From Candidatus Yanofskyibacteriota bacterium (lineage in GTDB: Bacteria; Patescibacteriota; Minisyncoccia; 2-02-FULL-40-12; GWA2-44-9): DNA of 45,704 bases. Below, piece after piece: positions 37,478-45,704 of the stretch. Location of the stretch: the NCBI GenBank assembly GCA_016181045.1, contig JACPAB010000001.1, forward strand, positions 1 to 45,704, written 5' to 3'. A program made the translations under genes and the position numbers. The notes below the pieces were generated by a model that was given only the letters and a program-made list of their open reading frames with translations, was not told the DNA's origin and did not search any database. How positions within the stretch are numbered: the stretch's first letter is position 1; every line of letters begins with the position of its first letter.

Positions 37478-37502
37478 CATGTTTTTTTGCTTTCGCTACG
37501 AT
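37474..37502 (+). promoter_or_regulatory. Promoter of exported metallopeptidase-lipoprotein operon
   Basis: TTGACA (37474-37479) and TACGAT (37497-37502) are 17 bp apart. The -35 box overlaps the stop of the preceding gene. GGGAG precedes the ATG. Confidence 0.75.
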
Positions 37503-37537
37503 TGGAGCACGATTGCATGACTTAAAGGGAGACCGGC

Positions 37538-39061
37538 ATGAACCTTTACAAGAAAATAACAGGTCTGATTTTGGTCTGTTCACTGCTCACTATCGGTTCG
37601 TCCGATTTGTATGCTCAAACTCAAGAGCTTCCCCACTTTTTTCCGGAAGGGGTAACATCGACAAATGTTCCGGTTAAACAATGGCAGGAATGGCGGCGTT
37701 ATTACAACGCTACCCGTCATGCCTTGGCTGACCATGAAGCAATATGGCCGGGTTTTATTCACGGCAAGGACGTCATCGTTCTGGACCGAAGTTACTTTGG
37801 CCAGAAGGTGAAGCTTGTCTTTGACAATTATATTTGCGAGGGCAAGATTACGTCAAAGTCCTGCGACGGCAAGATCCGCTACCAGTCATTTGACGGCCAG
37901 TACTACATCACTGAACGGCAGTTCCAGGTCGTAGCGGCTAAGGTGGACGAGTTTGTCCCGAAGGCCGTAAAGTTTAACTTTGGTTTCTGGGGCAAGGTTG
38001 AAAGCGTTGCTGTCGCCGCGGCGGCTAAGAGCGAGGGAAAGACAGAAGATGAATTTCGAAAGGTCCTGGACAAAAACGACCCGGTAAATCCGGGCATCAC
38101 ATTCAGGGAACAGCGTCATATCCCCGAACGGCTTGAGGAAAAGGATTTCATTCCTTACCGGGAGATACATTTCGGTCTTACTCCCGACTATCCGCAAGTT
38201 CTTGGGGTCGCCTGGCTTAACGCTGGAATTATCCACTATACGCCGGAGGCGATGATCAGAGATTATTTGACGCAGAACACTCCTCTCGTGTTGGCTCACG
38301 AATTTGTCCACGCCAACAAGAAACTTCAGAGTTTGCCTATCGGTTGGGGCCTTGACCTTGAAACCATGGCGAGTGTTCCGGATATGTTGTTTGAGGATAA
38401 CCACCTTGACCTGTGGATACATTCTTATTCAACAATGTTCAGAGAGCTTATCTGGGTGTTTTACGGATTCAGATTTGAGCAGGCGGCGGACGAAATAACA
38501 AAACGTCCTTCGTGGCTGTCTATGGGCAATACCCAATATGACGAAGAAAAATTCAATGAACTTTCTTTGAAACTCAATACTGCCAAAAAGGCCTTGCAGG
38601 AGGCGTTTCTGGTTGTGGTCGGTCAGCATTACTCCACTCCTATCTTTTGGACGGCCGTGAACGACAAGGTTGTTGACGACAACTTTGTGTTCAGAGTCAT
38701 GATGTCCGCTCTCTATAACCCGACTCTTTTGGGCGGTGAGGGACCGACAATGAAGTGGCTTGAGGCCCGCGGGCCCCGCATCAAGCAGATGATGGACAAG
38801 GCCTGGGAAGAAGCCGGGACTGTTCCAAACGAGCAAATGACGATGGGGAATGCGGAAAAAGACCCCGGAGAAAGAAGGTCTTTGATCCTTTTTAATCACA
38901 TCAGGAACGGCTATGAAATTTCGGACGACGACGCCCAGAAGTTCCTAAGAGCCAACAAGGTCTCTTCGTTAAAGGAACTGCTGACTTGGGAACCGGCGCG
39001 GCTTAGGAAGGCGATAGAGAGCTTCATCCAAAGCGAGAGAGCCACAAGGAGGCCTCAATGA
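37538..39061 (+). CDS. Secreted protein with HExxH zinc-peptidase-like motif
   Basis: The 507-residue protein has a signal peptide (MNLYKKITGLILVCSLLTIG, cut near LYA). Around residue 250, LVLAHEFVHANKKLQ contains HEFVH, the HExxH zinc motif of metallopeptidases, followed by GWGLDLETMASVPDM that may hold the third ligand (Glu). The rest is not recognised. The last four bases overlap the start of the lipoprotein gene, so both are made together. A partner role in processing or surface attachment is inferred from that coupling. Confidence 0.7.
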   Translation: MNLYKKITGLILVCSLLTIGSSDLYAQTQELPHFFPEGVTSTNVPVKQWQEWRRYYNATRHALADHEAIWPGFIHGKDVIVLDRSYFGQKVKLVFDNYICEGKITSKSCDGKIRYQSFDGQYYITERQFQVVAAKVDEFVPKAVKFNFGFWGKVESVAVAAAAKSEGKTEDEFRKVLDKNDPVNPGITFREQRHIPERLEEKDFIPYREIHFGLTPDYPQVLGVAWLNAGIIHYTPEAMIRDYLTQNTPLVLAHEFVHANKKLQSLPIGWGLDLETMASVPDMLFEDNHLDLWIHSYSTMFRELIWVFYGFRFEQAADEITKRPSWLSMGNTQYDEEKFNELSLKLNTAKKALQEAFLVVVGQHYSTPIFWTAVNDKVVDDNFVFRVMMSALYNPTLLGGEGPTMKWLEARGPRIKQMMDKAWEEAGTVPNEQMTMGNAEKDPGERRSLILFNHIRNGYEISDDDAQKFLRANKVSSLKELLTWEPARLRKAIESFIQSERATRRPQ

Positions 39062-40536
39062 GAACCAGGATAACCACTCTTGTCATTGTGCTTCTGTCCG
39101 TTATTTCGGGCGGTTGCGCAACTACTCTTAAAGGTTCATTTCTTGAACAAGCCGAAAAAGAGGGCTGGACGAAAGAGCAGCAGTATACGGCTTTTTACTA
39201 CGGCCTGCGCCTGAAGTTCCTCAAAGAAAATCCCCAGGGCGGATACGACGTTTACTACGCGGTCCTTACCAACAAACAGGCCTTAACCATTCTTGAAACC
39301 CGGCTGGAAGATCTCAAAGGCATGCTTGATTACAAGAACAAAGGTGAGGCCAAGTACCTGGAAGAATTTGGCTTGAGGGCCGAGTTGGAAAGAGAAGAAA
39401 GGACTTTGAAAGCCGTTTATGCCAGGTTAAGGTTGTTGGAGAACTTCAACGACTTTAAGGCAAATATGGGCGACTCAAATTCTTATCAGAATCAACATTC
39501 TGACAGGGGTTTCAACTCCGCCAAGATATTTGTTGAAGACGTTGCCGGGGCATATCCTTTCACCAGTACTCAAGTTGAAGAAGCCAGAGCCGGCGGTTCC
39601 CTAAAGGAGATCGAACGCATTGTTTGGTTTTCCGAAAGGACCCTTGGCAAAAAAGAACCGGACCCGGACGATCCGGAAGACCCGAATAAATTTATTTGGA
39701 AACCGGTGAAAGTCGGAGTTGAATTCGTATCTTACAAGATTCTCGGCGCTGACAGGCCAAAAGACAACATGGCCGAATACGTTGAGGGCACGCGGCTTGA
39801 AGTTGCCGATAACGGCAACATAAAGCGGGAGTCCAAACCGTCTCTAAGATTGTTCCTTCCGAACAATGGCTACGGCTCGGTCCTGGTCATTGATAAGGAT
39901 AAGGAAGGCGAGATCGGATTCCTGTTGCCTGACTTTGTTGAAAGAGTGGGAAGGGTCGCTACTGCCCAAAATCTCATGAACGACTCGGTTCTGTCCAGGT
40001 TGTTCTATGAGGATGAGCAGAGCAACCGGATTCCGCCAAAGACGCCTCCGCCGATCACTGTCACAATAGCTCCTGTTGGCGGGAATAAGATAGACGTTTG
40101 GGAGACCAATCCAAACGGTTGGACGGTTCCCATGAGGTATAAGAACAATACGGTGGATAATTACTCGGTCGGCCTAAAGCTCAAAGGTTCGGACGACGAA
40201 CATTTTGACCATTCCAAGCCCAATAAGCAGATCGAATACTTCAGGAAAAATTGGGACAGCGCGGGCAATGTGGTTGAATATTTCCACCCCAAACCGCCTT
40301 ACAACGAGGGAAACATTGAACAGATCTCTGCGTTCGGCAAAGACCTGTCAGGTTTCTTCGCTAACGGCGACAGGATTGAAGGCCGTATTACTTCCGGAGT
40401 CAACAAGTTCATCCAGGACAGGCCCTACGCTATCGCGTATGCGCAGTCCGACAAAAGATGGATGCTTCGGGATGAAGACGGCGACGGCAAGTACGAAGGC
40501 AGACGTGAACTATTTGGTGCTAACGGTGACAGATAG
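39058..40536 (+). CDS. Large lipoprotein with calcium-loop-like C-terminus
   Basis: The 492-residue protein has a lipobox (VISGGC, Cys about residue 20), so it is lipid-anchored on the membrane. The N-terminal third is helical, then beta-rich and acidic segments follow (DPDDPEDPNK). Near the C-terminus, DEDGDGKYEG looks like an EF-hand-type calcium loop. I recognise no family. Translation is coupled to the HExxH protein by an ATGA overlap. Confidence 0.7.
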   Translation: MRTRITTLVIVLLSVISGGCATTLKGSFLEQAEKEGWTKEQQYTAFYYGLRLKFLKENPQGGYDVYYAVLTNKQALTILETRLEDLKGMLDYKNKGEAKYLEEFGLRAELEREERTLKAVYARLRLLENFNDFKANMGDSNSYQNQHSDRGFNSAKIFVEDVAGAYPFTSTQVEEARAGGSLKEIERIVWFSERTLGKKEPDPDDPEDPNKFIWKPVKVGVEFVSYKILGADRPKDNMAEYVEGTRLEVADNGNIKRESKPSLRLFLPNNGYGSVLVIDKDKEGEIGFLLPDFVERVGRVATAQNLMNDSVLSRLFYEDEQSNRIPPKTPPPITVTIAPVGGNKIDVWETNPNGWTVPMRYKNNTVDNYSVGLKLKGSDDEHFDHSKPNKQIEYFRKNWDSAGNVVEYFHPKPPYNEGNIEQISAFGKDLSGFFANGDRIEGRITSGVNKFIQDRPYAIAYAQSDKRWMLRDEDGDGKYEGRRELFGANGDR

Positions 40537-40549
40537 TTAGACATTTACA

Positions 40550-40574
40550 AGCTCTCTCGCAAGAGAGCTTTTTA
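40550..40574 (+). terminator. Terminator after lipoprotein operon
   Basis: AGCTCTC-TCGCAA-GAGAGCT with TTTT. Confidence 0.85.
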
Positions 40575-40597
40575 ATTTCTGGTGAGCGGGGTGTGTG

Positions 40598-40625
40598 TTG
40601 ACATTTTTATATTTATGCATAAAAT
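40598..40625 (+). promoter_or_regulatory. Promoter of groES-groEL
   Basis: A perfect TTGACA and TAAAAT are separated by 16 bp. No CIRCE (TTAGCACTC-N9-GAGTGCTAA) is present, so HrcA control is not indicated. Confidence 0.75.
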
Positions 40626-40641
40626 ATGACTACATCTATTT

Positions 40642-40932
40642 ATGAGCAAAATCAAACCACTGTCGGGCCATATTCTCCTGGAGCCCCTCCGGGAGGAGAA
40701 GAAAAAAGGGGGCATTATCCTGCCCGAAACGGCAGAAAAAGAACGCTCCGAAAAAGGCAAAGTTATTGCCGTGGGCGCGGGGCGTCCGGATAAGGACGGC
40801 AAAAAGGTGCTCATGGAGGTTAAAAAAGGCGACATAGTTATTTTTACCAAATACGGCCCGAACGAAGTTAAGGTCGGCGACAAAGAATACTTGATTGCCA
40901 AGGAAGACGACATTTTGGCGATTTTGAAATAA
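40642..40932 (+). CDS. groES: Co-chaperonin GroES
   Basis: The 96-residue protein has the GroES fold: KPLSGHILLEPLREEKKKGG, GGIILPETAEKERSEKGKVI (mobile loop), VKKGDIVIFTKYGPNEVKVG and the C-terminal EYLIAKEDDILAIL. It caps the GroEL ring during folding. groEL follows after a repeat-filled spacer. Confidence 0.96.
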   Translation: MSKIKPLSGHILLEPLREEKKKGGIILPETAEKERSEKGKVIAVGAGRPDKDGKKVLMEVKKGDIVIFTKYGPNEVKVGDKEYLIAKEDDILAILK

Positions 40933-42749
<1,817 letters not shown>

Positions 42750-42776
42750 GTAATTAAGAAATTGAGAAATTAGGTC

Positions 42777-42800
42777 AAGAGCGGCCGTACGGCCGCTCTT
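42777..42800. terminator. Perfect 24-bp palindrome after groEL
   Basis: AAGAGCGGCCGT is followed by its exact reverse complement; it probably acts as a hairpin terminator, although T's are few. The last two bases are the start of the next promoter's TTGACG. Confidence 0.65.
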
Positions 42801-42827
42801 GACGTATTTATTATGTAGTCATACAAT
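42799..42827 (+). promoter_or_regulatory. Promoter of lipoprotein gene
   Basis: TTGACG and TACAAT are separated by 17 bp. Confidence 0.7.
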
Positions 42828-42865
42828 CTAGGTACTTCATTAAAAACATAAGAAAAAGGCCAAAA

Positions 42866-43231
42866 ATGACCAGAACAAAAGCGCTCCTGACCCTTGCTGT
42901 TATTTTGTTTGCAAGTTCGCTTTTTGCAATCGGTTGTTCCACGAAATCAGCTGATGCTAACACAGTTCTTGCCCCACATCGTACAAGCGTTTATTTTGTT
43001 GTCGATAGGCCAGATGGTTTTGTGGCCTATGTGCCGGAGGGTTCTGTGCGTGTCGGTATAAAAATTCAGCCAAACGTTACTGAACCATACGTTGAAGTTC
43101 CCAAACAAAAAAAAGACGCCTATCAAATGGGAGAGGGTGAATTTGTTGCTTGGGGCTTTGGTGGCACATTGTACGTGAAAGATGTAGAACAGTTTAGGGG
43201 CCTTCTTTTGGCCAAATCCGAGCGTGAGTAA
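42866..43231 (+). CDS. Small lipoprotein of unknown function
   Basis: The 121-residue protein has a basic-hydrophobic N-terminus and the lipobox LFAIGC (Cys about residue 24), so it is a lipoprotein. The mature part is a short beta-rich domain (SVYFVVDRPDGFVAYVPEGS). No family is recognised. It has its own promoter and terminator. Confidence 0.7.
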   Translation: MTRTKALLTLAVILFASSLFAIGCSTKSADANTVLAPHRTSVYFVVDRPDGFVAYVPEGSVRVGIKIQPNVTEPYVEVPKQKKDAYQMGEGEFVAWGFGGTLYVKDVEQFRGLLLAKSERE

Positions 43232-43245
43232 CTCACGCTTTTTTG
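43221..43245 (+). terminator. Terminator overlapping lipoprotein stop codon
   Basis: AGCGTGAGT-A-ACTCACGCT with T6; the stop TAA lies in the loop. Confidence 0.85.
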
Positions 43246-43274
43246 TTTTTAAAATTTTAGTTAAACTGATTTTA

Positions 43275-44957
43275 ATGGAAACAAAATTTATCTTTGTTGC
43301 TGGTGGGGTCATGTCGGGGATAGGCAAGGGCGTTACTGTCTCTTCTACGGCGAGAATTCTCAAGGACTATGGCTTTCGTGTTACGGCCGTGAAGATAGAC
43401 CCTTATCTTAATGTTGACGCCGGCACGATGAACCCCACCGAACACGGCGAGGTTTTTGTGACAGATGACGGTTGTGAATGCGACCAGGATGTTGGCAACT
43501 ACGAGAGATTTCTCGACGAGAATATTTACAAGGATAACTATATGACTTCCGGTCTGGTGTATAAGTCAGTGATAGACCGAGAGAGAAATCTTGGCTACGC
43601 CGGTAAGTGTGTTCAAATAATTCCCCACATCACTGATGAAGTGGAAAATCGGCTGATGAAAGTTGCCAAAAAACAAAAAGCTGATTTTGTTCTCGTTGAA
43701 ATAGGCGGAACGGTGGGCGAGTATGAAAACTTATTATTCCTTGAGACCGGCAGAATAATGAAACTAAAAATGCCCGGTCATGTCTTGTTTTTACTTGTCA
43801 GTTATTTCCCGATTCCTGATATGATAGGCGAAATGAAAACAAAGCCGACCCAGCATGCGGTCCGCGCGCTTAACTACGCCGGTATCCAACCCGACATTAT
43901 CATTGCCCGCTCAACACAGCCGTTGGATGAAATAAGAAAGAACAAGGTCTCTATTTTCTGCAACTTGGATGTTAAAGATGTGATATCCGCTCCGGATTTC
44001 AAGGGCTCAATATACGAGATTCCGGTTAATTTTGAGAAAGATAATTTGGGAAAAAGAATTTTGGAAAAATTAGGCATCAAGTCGCGCTCTAAAAAATCAA
44101 ACAAGTGGGATTTGATGGTTAAAAACATAAAAAGCGCGGCTAAACCGGTCAAAATAGGCATAGTGGGTAAATATTTCGGTACAGGCGACTTCACTCTAGC
44201 CGACTCGTACCTATCTGTAATAGAGGCGGTCAAGCATGCCGCCTGGTCTTTGAAAAGAAAACCGGAAATTACCTGGCTTAGCGCCGAGAATTATGAAAAG
44301 GACCCGGCTGTCTTGGAAGAATTAAAAAATTTCGATGGTGTTATCGTACCGGGTGGATTTGGCAAAAGGGGAGTTGAAGGCAAGATCGCCGCAATCAAAT
44401 ATGTCCGGGAAAATAACATTCCTTTTCTTGGGTTATGCTATGGATTGCAATTAGCGGTTGTGGAATTTGCCAGAAACGCCTGCGGCCTTGAAGATGCTCA
44501 TACTTCCGAAGTAAATCCGGATACGTCACGGCCGGTAATATGCACGATGCCGGATCAGTTAGTGAATATTAAAGAAAAAAGGATGGGCGGTTCTATGCGC
44601 CTCGGAGAGTATAAATGCAAATTAACCCCACAAGCCACAAGCTATAAGCTCTATGCTAAAAGCCTGATTTCCGAACGCCACCGCCATCGCTACGAGGTAA
44701 ATAACCACTACCGCTTGAAGTTGGAAAAAGAGGGAATGCTCGTTGCCGGCACTCATCCCATTAGAACTAACGGTCGTCTGGGACGACCTACTTCTAACGG
44801 GACAGGTCCACAAAAAAACTTAATTGAAATTATAGAAATCCCGGAACACAAGTTTTTTGTTGCCACTCAATTCCATCCGGAATTCAAGTCGCGGCCTCTC
44901 ACGCCGCATCCATTATTTGTCGGGTTGATAAAATCAGCGTCAGGGGTTAAAATTTAA
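43275..44957 (+). CDS. pyrG: CTP synthase
   Basis: The protein has 560 residues from ATG 43275 (METKFIFVAGGVMSGIGKGV); the 17 extra upstream codons in the track overlap the previous gene. The synthase domain holds the P-loop SGIGKG and NVDAGTMNPTEHGEVFVTDD; the glutaminase domain has FLGLCYGLQLAVVEFARN with the nucleophilic Cys, and ATQFHPEFKSRP with His-Glu. It turns UTP into CTP using glutamine. Near the C-terminus an in-frame palindromic element encodes IRTNGRLGRPTSNG, the sequence also found in ychF. Confidence 0.96.
   Translation: METKFIFVAGGVMSGIGKGVTVSSTARILKDYGFRVTAVKIDPYLNVDAGTMNPTEHGEVFVTDDGCECDQDVGNYERFLDENIYKDNYMTSGLVYKSVIDRERNLGYAGKCVQIIPHITDEVENRLMKVAKKQKADFVLVEIGGTVGEYENLLFLETGRIMKLKMPGHVLFLLVSYFPIPDMIGEMKTKPTQHAVRALNYAGIQPDIIIARSTQPLDEIRKNKVSIFCNLDVKDVISAPDFKGSIYEIPVNFEKDNLGKRILEKLGIKSRSKKSNKWDLMVKNIKSAAKPVKIGIVGKYFGTGDFTLADSYLSVIEAVKHAAWSLKRKPEITWLSAENYEKDPAVLEELKNFDGVIVPGGFGKRGVEGKIAAIKYVRENNIPFLGLCYGLQLAVVEFARNACGLEDAHTSEVNPDTSRPVICTMPDQLVNIKEKRMGGSMRLGEYKCKLTPQATSYKLYAKSLISERHRHRYEVNNHYRLKLEKEGMLVAGTHPIRTNGRLGRPTSNGTGPQKNLIEIIEIPEHKFFVATQFHPEFKSRPLTPHPLFVGLIKSASGVKI
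44757..44802 (+). repeat. 45-bp palindrome in pyrG (GRxGRPTSNG family)
   Basis: CCCATTAGAACTAACGGTCG, then CTGG, then CGACCTACTTCTAACGGGA; nearly identical to the ychF element (about five differences, mostly C/T and A/G). Confidence 0.92.
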
Positions 44958-44960
44958 GGA

Positions 44961-45515
44961 ATGAATATTATTACTATACTTATTATAATCTTGGTCGTTT
45001 TGGGTCTTTGGTTGGCCGGCGCCTTTAATGCGCTTGTCCGTTCTCGCAACAGGGTCAAAGAATCCTGGTCGGATATAGATGTTCAGTTGAAGAGGAGATA
45101 TAACCTTATCCCGAATCTCGTAGAAGCGGTGAAGGGCTACGCCGCCCACGAACAAAGTGTTTTGGAAAATGTCATCAAGGCCCGTTCTGCGGCGATGGGC
45201 GCGCATTCGGTCAAAGAGCACAATCAAGCCGAGAACATTCTATCGGGAGCATTAAAAAATTTGTTTGCTCTCGCAGAAGCATATCCTCAATTAAGAGCAG
45301 TAGAGTCATTTACAAAACTTCAGGACGAATTGACAGATACAGAGAACAAGATCCAAGCTGCCCGCAGGTTCTATAATACAAATATAATGACACTTAACAC
45401 CCAGATAGAGCAATTCCCGACCAACATAGTCGCCAATATATTCGGATTCAAAAAATCCGACTTCTTCGAACTCAATGAAGAAGCGGCTCGCGAACCGGTC
45501 AAAGTTAGTTTCTAA
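44961..45515 (+). CDS. LemA family membrane protein
   Basis: The 184-residue protein has one N-terminal transmembrane helix (IITILIIILVVLGLWLAGAF) and a long helical domain with the LemA signature NRVKESWSDIDVQLKRRYNL, IPNLVEAVKGYAAHEQSVLE and AARRFYNTNIMTLNTQIEQF. Function is not firmly known; it is anchored to the membrane. It follows pyrG by 3 bp, probably in one transcript. A half-copy of the dispersed repeat (CTAATGGCTAA) supplies the stop codon. Confidence 0.92.
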   Translation: MNIITILIIILVVLGLWLAGAFNALVRSRNRVKESWSDIDVQLKRRYNLIPNLVEAVKGYAAHEQSVLENVIKARSAAMGAHSVKEHNQAENILSGALKNLFALAEAYPQLRAVESFTKLQDELTDTENKIQAARRFYNTNIMTLNTQIEQFPTNIVANIFGFKKSDFFELNEEAAREPVKVSF

Positions 45516-45585
45516 TGGCTAATCTGTATTCTCACAAGGACTCAAACATTCGTAAGACATGGTTATTGATGACCGTGTTTTTGGT

Positions 45586-45614
45586 TTGACATACGGCTTG
45601 CTTTTATATAGAAT
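45586..45614 (+). promoter_or_regulatory. Promoter of HicB-like gene
   Basis: A perfect TTGACA and TAGAAT are separated by 17 bp; ATG follows about 8 bp after the -10 box, so the leader is minimal. Confidence 0.75.
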
Positions 45615-45621
45615 TTAAATA

Positions 45622-45704
45622 ATGAAAAAACACAAATTTACTCATAAAATATATCACTATACCGCCGTGTTTGAACCCGACGAAAAAGCGGGGGGTTTTA
45701 CTGT
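45622..45704 (+). CDS. HicB-like antitoxin or HicB-fold protein (3' truncated)
   Basis: The 27 visible residues (MKKHKFTHKIYHYTAVFEPD, then EKAGGFTV) match the start of HicB/UPF0150 proteins, where a Tyr/Phe-rich strand is followed by FEPDEEGGYTV-like residues. HicB partners the mRNA-cleaving toxin HicA, but solitary relatives are common. The gene continues beyond the window, so the partner cannot be seen. Confidence 0.6.
   Translation, partial: MKKHKFTHKIYHYTAVFEPDEKAGGFT

Noticed and set aside
40580-40641. CIRCE operator before groES
   Set aside because: No TTAGCACTC-N9-GAGTGCTAA pattern is present.

Overview
The window is a near-complete stretch of a Candidate Phyla Radiation (Patescibacteria), most likely Parcubacteria-type, chromosome. 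Supporting signs are a shortened 23S rRNA interrupted by group I introns with LAGLIDADG homing endonucleases, very short or absent mRNA leaders, AT-rich dispersed repeats between genes, RNase J, a phosphomannomutase-kinase fusion and a diversity-generating retroelement (DGR). TGA is used as a stop (rpoB), so the code is standard. No taxonomic search was possible; this is inference.

Layout. 1-2160: 3' end of 23S rRNA (two exons visible, two group I introns), 5S rRNA, then an independently transcribed structured RNA. 2115-5379: nucleotidyltransferase, exported protein plus rodA, small TsaB-like protein. 5594-12431: rpoB-rpoC. 12432-15263: a tRNA-like fold, a short RNA unit and a complete DGR (target gene with variable repeat, template repeat, inverted Avd accessory gene, reverse transcriptase). 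15296-19146: ftsK, a GC-rich DksA/TraR-type gene and recA. 19316-19785: a large structured non-coding region with its own promoter. 19813-24810 (minus strand): secreted protein, rpsF-ssb-rpsR (rpsF frameshifted), ychF, sugar nucleotidyltransferase, Nudix hydrolase. 24861-26756: PMM/PGM-kinase fusion. 26751-35049: trpS, a broken tRNA-binding-domain gene, a PaaX/Cas2-like regulator between large palindromes, rnj directly behind tRNA-Leu, an OppA-type binding protein, secG, a small membrane protein and uvrC. 35101-40536: mostly exported proteins (DUF4159-like, c-type cytochrome, HExxH protein plus lipoprotein). 40642-45704: groES-groEL, lipoprotein, pyrG, lemA and the start of a HicB-like gene.

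Two themes stand out. First, the DGR: variable and template repeats align for 121 bp without gaps, and all 15 mismatches in the first 109 bp fall on template adenines, the signature of adenine-directed mutagenic retrohoming. Its accessory gene is inverted and appears out of frame at a C12 tract. Second, short palindromic elements occur in frame inside conserved housekeeping genes (ychF, pyrG, uvrC, the oppA-like gene, and probably ssb, trpS and rpoC). Three families have two copies each at unrelated loci. This resembles the Rickettsia palindromic elements and suggests that palindromes spread through both coding and intergenic DNA here. A separate 65-70 bp repeat family fills several intergenic gaps exactly.
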